From JAMCXS01 sp046705545 (GTDB lineage Bacteria; Acidobacteriota; Terriglobia; UBA7540): a stretch of DNA of 5,989 bases. The stretch lies in contig JBJKQF010000058.1 of the NCBI GenBank assembly GCA_046705545.1, positions 1 to 5,989 on the forward strand, written 5' to 3'. The position numbers were made by a program, and so were the translations under genes. The notes under the pieces were generated by a model, which did no database searches, was not told where the DNA came from, and saw nothing but the letters and a program-made list of their open reading frames with translations. Each line of letters starts with the position of its first letter. The stretch's first letter is position 1. Positions 4,767 through 5,989 of this stretch are shown piece by piece.

Positions 4767-5989
4767 TCAATACTTCCTTTCCTTGGGCTCGAACTTCGTG
4801 ATCGTCACCGGCTTGTACTTGAACTCAATTCCCTTGGGACCCTGGTAAGCCAGGGTATGTTTCAGCCAGTTGGCATCGTCACGCTTGGGGAAATCCTCCC
4901 GGGAATGCGCCCCGCGGCTTTCCTGGCGGGCCAGCGCGCCCTCCACCAGGACCTCTGCGACGTCAATCAGGGCACCCAGCTCGAAGACCTCCAGCAATTC
5001 CGTGTTGTATTTTGCGCCGCTGTCTCCCAGCTTGACTTGCTCGTAGCGGCTGCGGATTTCCTTCAACTTGTCTCGCATGGCTCCCAAGGACTTCGCATCG
5101 CGGAAGACCGAAGCCTTCTCCATCATCTCATCCTGGAGCGTATCGCGGATGTCAGCGGCGCGCTCCGTGCCTTGGCTTGAGAGCAGCCGCTGGACTATTT
5201 CGCGGCCGCGCTCCTCAGGATTCGGCCCCAGGGGGACCAACTCATTCTGCTTGATGAAGTTTGCGGCGTGCCGGCCGCTGCGGCGCCCGAAGACCAAAAT
5301 GTCCACCAGCGAGTTAGTCCCCAGGCGGTTGCCGCCGTGGACCGAAACGCATGCAGTCTCTCCAGCGGCGTAAAGCCCGGGAAGCGGGGTATTCTTCTCA
5401 TCAATCACCACGCGCCCATCGTTATCAGTCGGGATGCCACCCATGGCATAGTGTGCGGTGGGCTGCACGGGTACCAGGTCTTTGGCCGGCTCAATGCCCA
5501 GATAAGTCCGCACAAAATCGGTAATGTCGGGCAACTTCCGATCGAGCACATCGCGGCCCAGGTGAGTAAAATCAAGGTGAACGTAGTTCTTGCCCTCAAT
5601 CCCCCGCCCTTCCCGTATTTCCCGATAAATGGCGCGTGAAACCATGTCGCGCGGCGCAAGGTCCATCAAGGTCGGAGCGTAGCGCTCCATGAAGCGCTCA
5701 CCGTTCCGGTTCCGCAACGTTGCGCCCTCCCCTCGCGCGGCCTCGCTGAGAAGGATTCCCATCTTGTAAATACCGGTCGGGTGAAACTGGAAAAACTCCA
5801 TGTCTTCCAGAGGAATTCCCCTTCGCAGAACCACCGCCATTCCATCCCCGGTAAGCGCGTGGGCGTTCGAGGTGACGCGGAACATCCTTCCGCAGCCCCC
5901 GGTGGCAAAGATTACGGCCTTGGCCCGGAAGGTGTGAATTTCGCCGGTTTCCAGGCAAATCGCCACCACGCCCGCGCACCTTCCCTGCT
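4767..5989 (-). CDS. sdhA: Succinate dehydrogenase / fumarate reductase flavoprotein subunit (5' end cut by window edge)
   Basis: Catalytic subunit of complex II, which interconverts succinate and fumarate on FAD. The frame runs in from the right edge. 406 residues are visible, so roughly 180 N-terminal residues are missing, including the first FAD-binding GxGxxG and the FAD-linked histidine. A GTG at 5969 is internal and not a real start, since family sequence continues upstream of it. Visible from the N-terminal side of the fragment: ATGG of the FAD fold (28-31), FHPTG with the substrate-site His (about 69), ARGEG with the catalytic Arg (about 85), NGERFMERY, HYAMGG with His about 179, AAGE near 207 and HGGNRLGTNSL with substrate-binding Arg about 221, then the helical C-terminal domain with HSREDFP (about 361-367). 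All visible active-site residues are conserved. It overlaps nothing and ends 3 nt before sdhB. Confidence 0.97.
   Translation of the reverse strand, partial: QGRCAGVVAICLETGEIHTFRAKAVIFATGGCGRMFRVTSNAHALTGDGMAVVLRRGIPLEDMEFFQFHPTGIYKMGILLSEAARGEGATLRNRNGERFMERYAPTLMDLAPRDMVSRAIYREIREGRGIEGKNYVHLDFTHLGRDVLDRKLPDITDFVRTYLGIEPAKDLVPVQPTAHYAMGGIPTDNDGRVVIDEKNTPLPGLYAAGETACVSVHGGNRLGTNSLVDILVFGRRSGRHAANFIKQNELVPLGPNPEERGREIVQRLLSSQGTERAADIRDTLQDEMMEKASVFRDAKSLGAMRDKLKEIRSRYEQVKLGDSGAKYNTELLEVFELGALIDVAEVLVEGALARQESRGAHSREDFPKRDDANWLKHTLAYQGPKGIEFKYKPVTITKFEPKERKY

Noticed and set aside
4404..5180. A 258-codon open frame on the plus strand
   Set aside because: It lies fully antisense to sdhB and sdhA, whose motifs are intact. 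Its product resembles no family and it has no clear ribosome binding site. It is a by-product of GC-rich coding DNA.

Overview
Every gene I can support in this window lies on the minus strand, so transcription runs from high to low coordinates. In that order the window holds the 3' part of sdhA (cut by the right edge), sdhB, tRNA-Gly(GCC), tRNA-Cys(GCA), two tandem small heat-shock protein genes (hsp20 family), and clpB (its 3' end cut by the left edge). The DNA is fairly GC-rich. The exceptions are two AT-rich promoter zones, at about 3360-3440 and 3930-3970. Consensus-like sigma70 promoters, good Shine-Dalgarno sequences and CCA-encoding tRNA genes show a bacterium. The SdhA/SdhB type and the Hsp20 N-terminus (MPIVRWEPFR / MQIVRWEPFR) are in keeping with an Acidobacteriota-like or related Gram-negative lineage. 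That placement is only an impression and has not been tested.

Layout. (1) 5989-4065: the succinate dehydrogenase / fumarate reductase flavoprotein (C-terminal 406 residues) and the iron-sulfur subunit, separated by 3 nt, in one operon. The membrane anchor is not in view. (2) 3989-3772: a short tRNA unit with a promoter carrying perfect -35 and -10 hexamers, then tRNA-Gly, a 7-nt oligo-U spacer and tRNA-Cys. (3) 3771-3431: a stretch of about 340 nt in which I find no gene. (4) 3430-2342: a strong promoter with an AT-rich upstream region and a HAIR-like (HspR-type) inverted repeat over its -35 box, driving two colinear Hsp20 paralogues. (5) 2274-2233: an intrinsic-terminator-like hairpin just upstream of the clpB ribosome binding site. 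(6) 2212-1: clpB, 737 codons visible, open throughout.

How the genes fit together. The left half is a proteostasis module: small heat-shock proteins hold unfolding proteins in a refoldable state, and ClpB (with DnaK/DnaJ, not in the window) extracts and refolds them. The likely layout is one stress-regulated promoter for both hsp20 genes, with partial readthrough through the hairpin into clpB. The right half is central energy metabolism plus housekeeping tRNAs and appears unrelated to the stress module.

I found no mobile element, CRISPR array, toxin-antitoxin or defence gene, and no clearly new system. The most unusual points are regulatory: the candidate HspR operator on the hsp20 promoter, and the terminator-like hairpin in the clpB leader.
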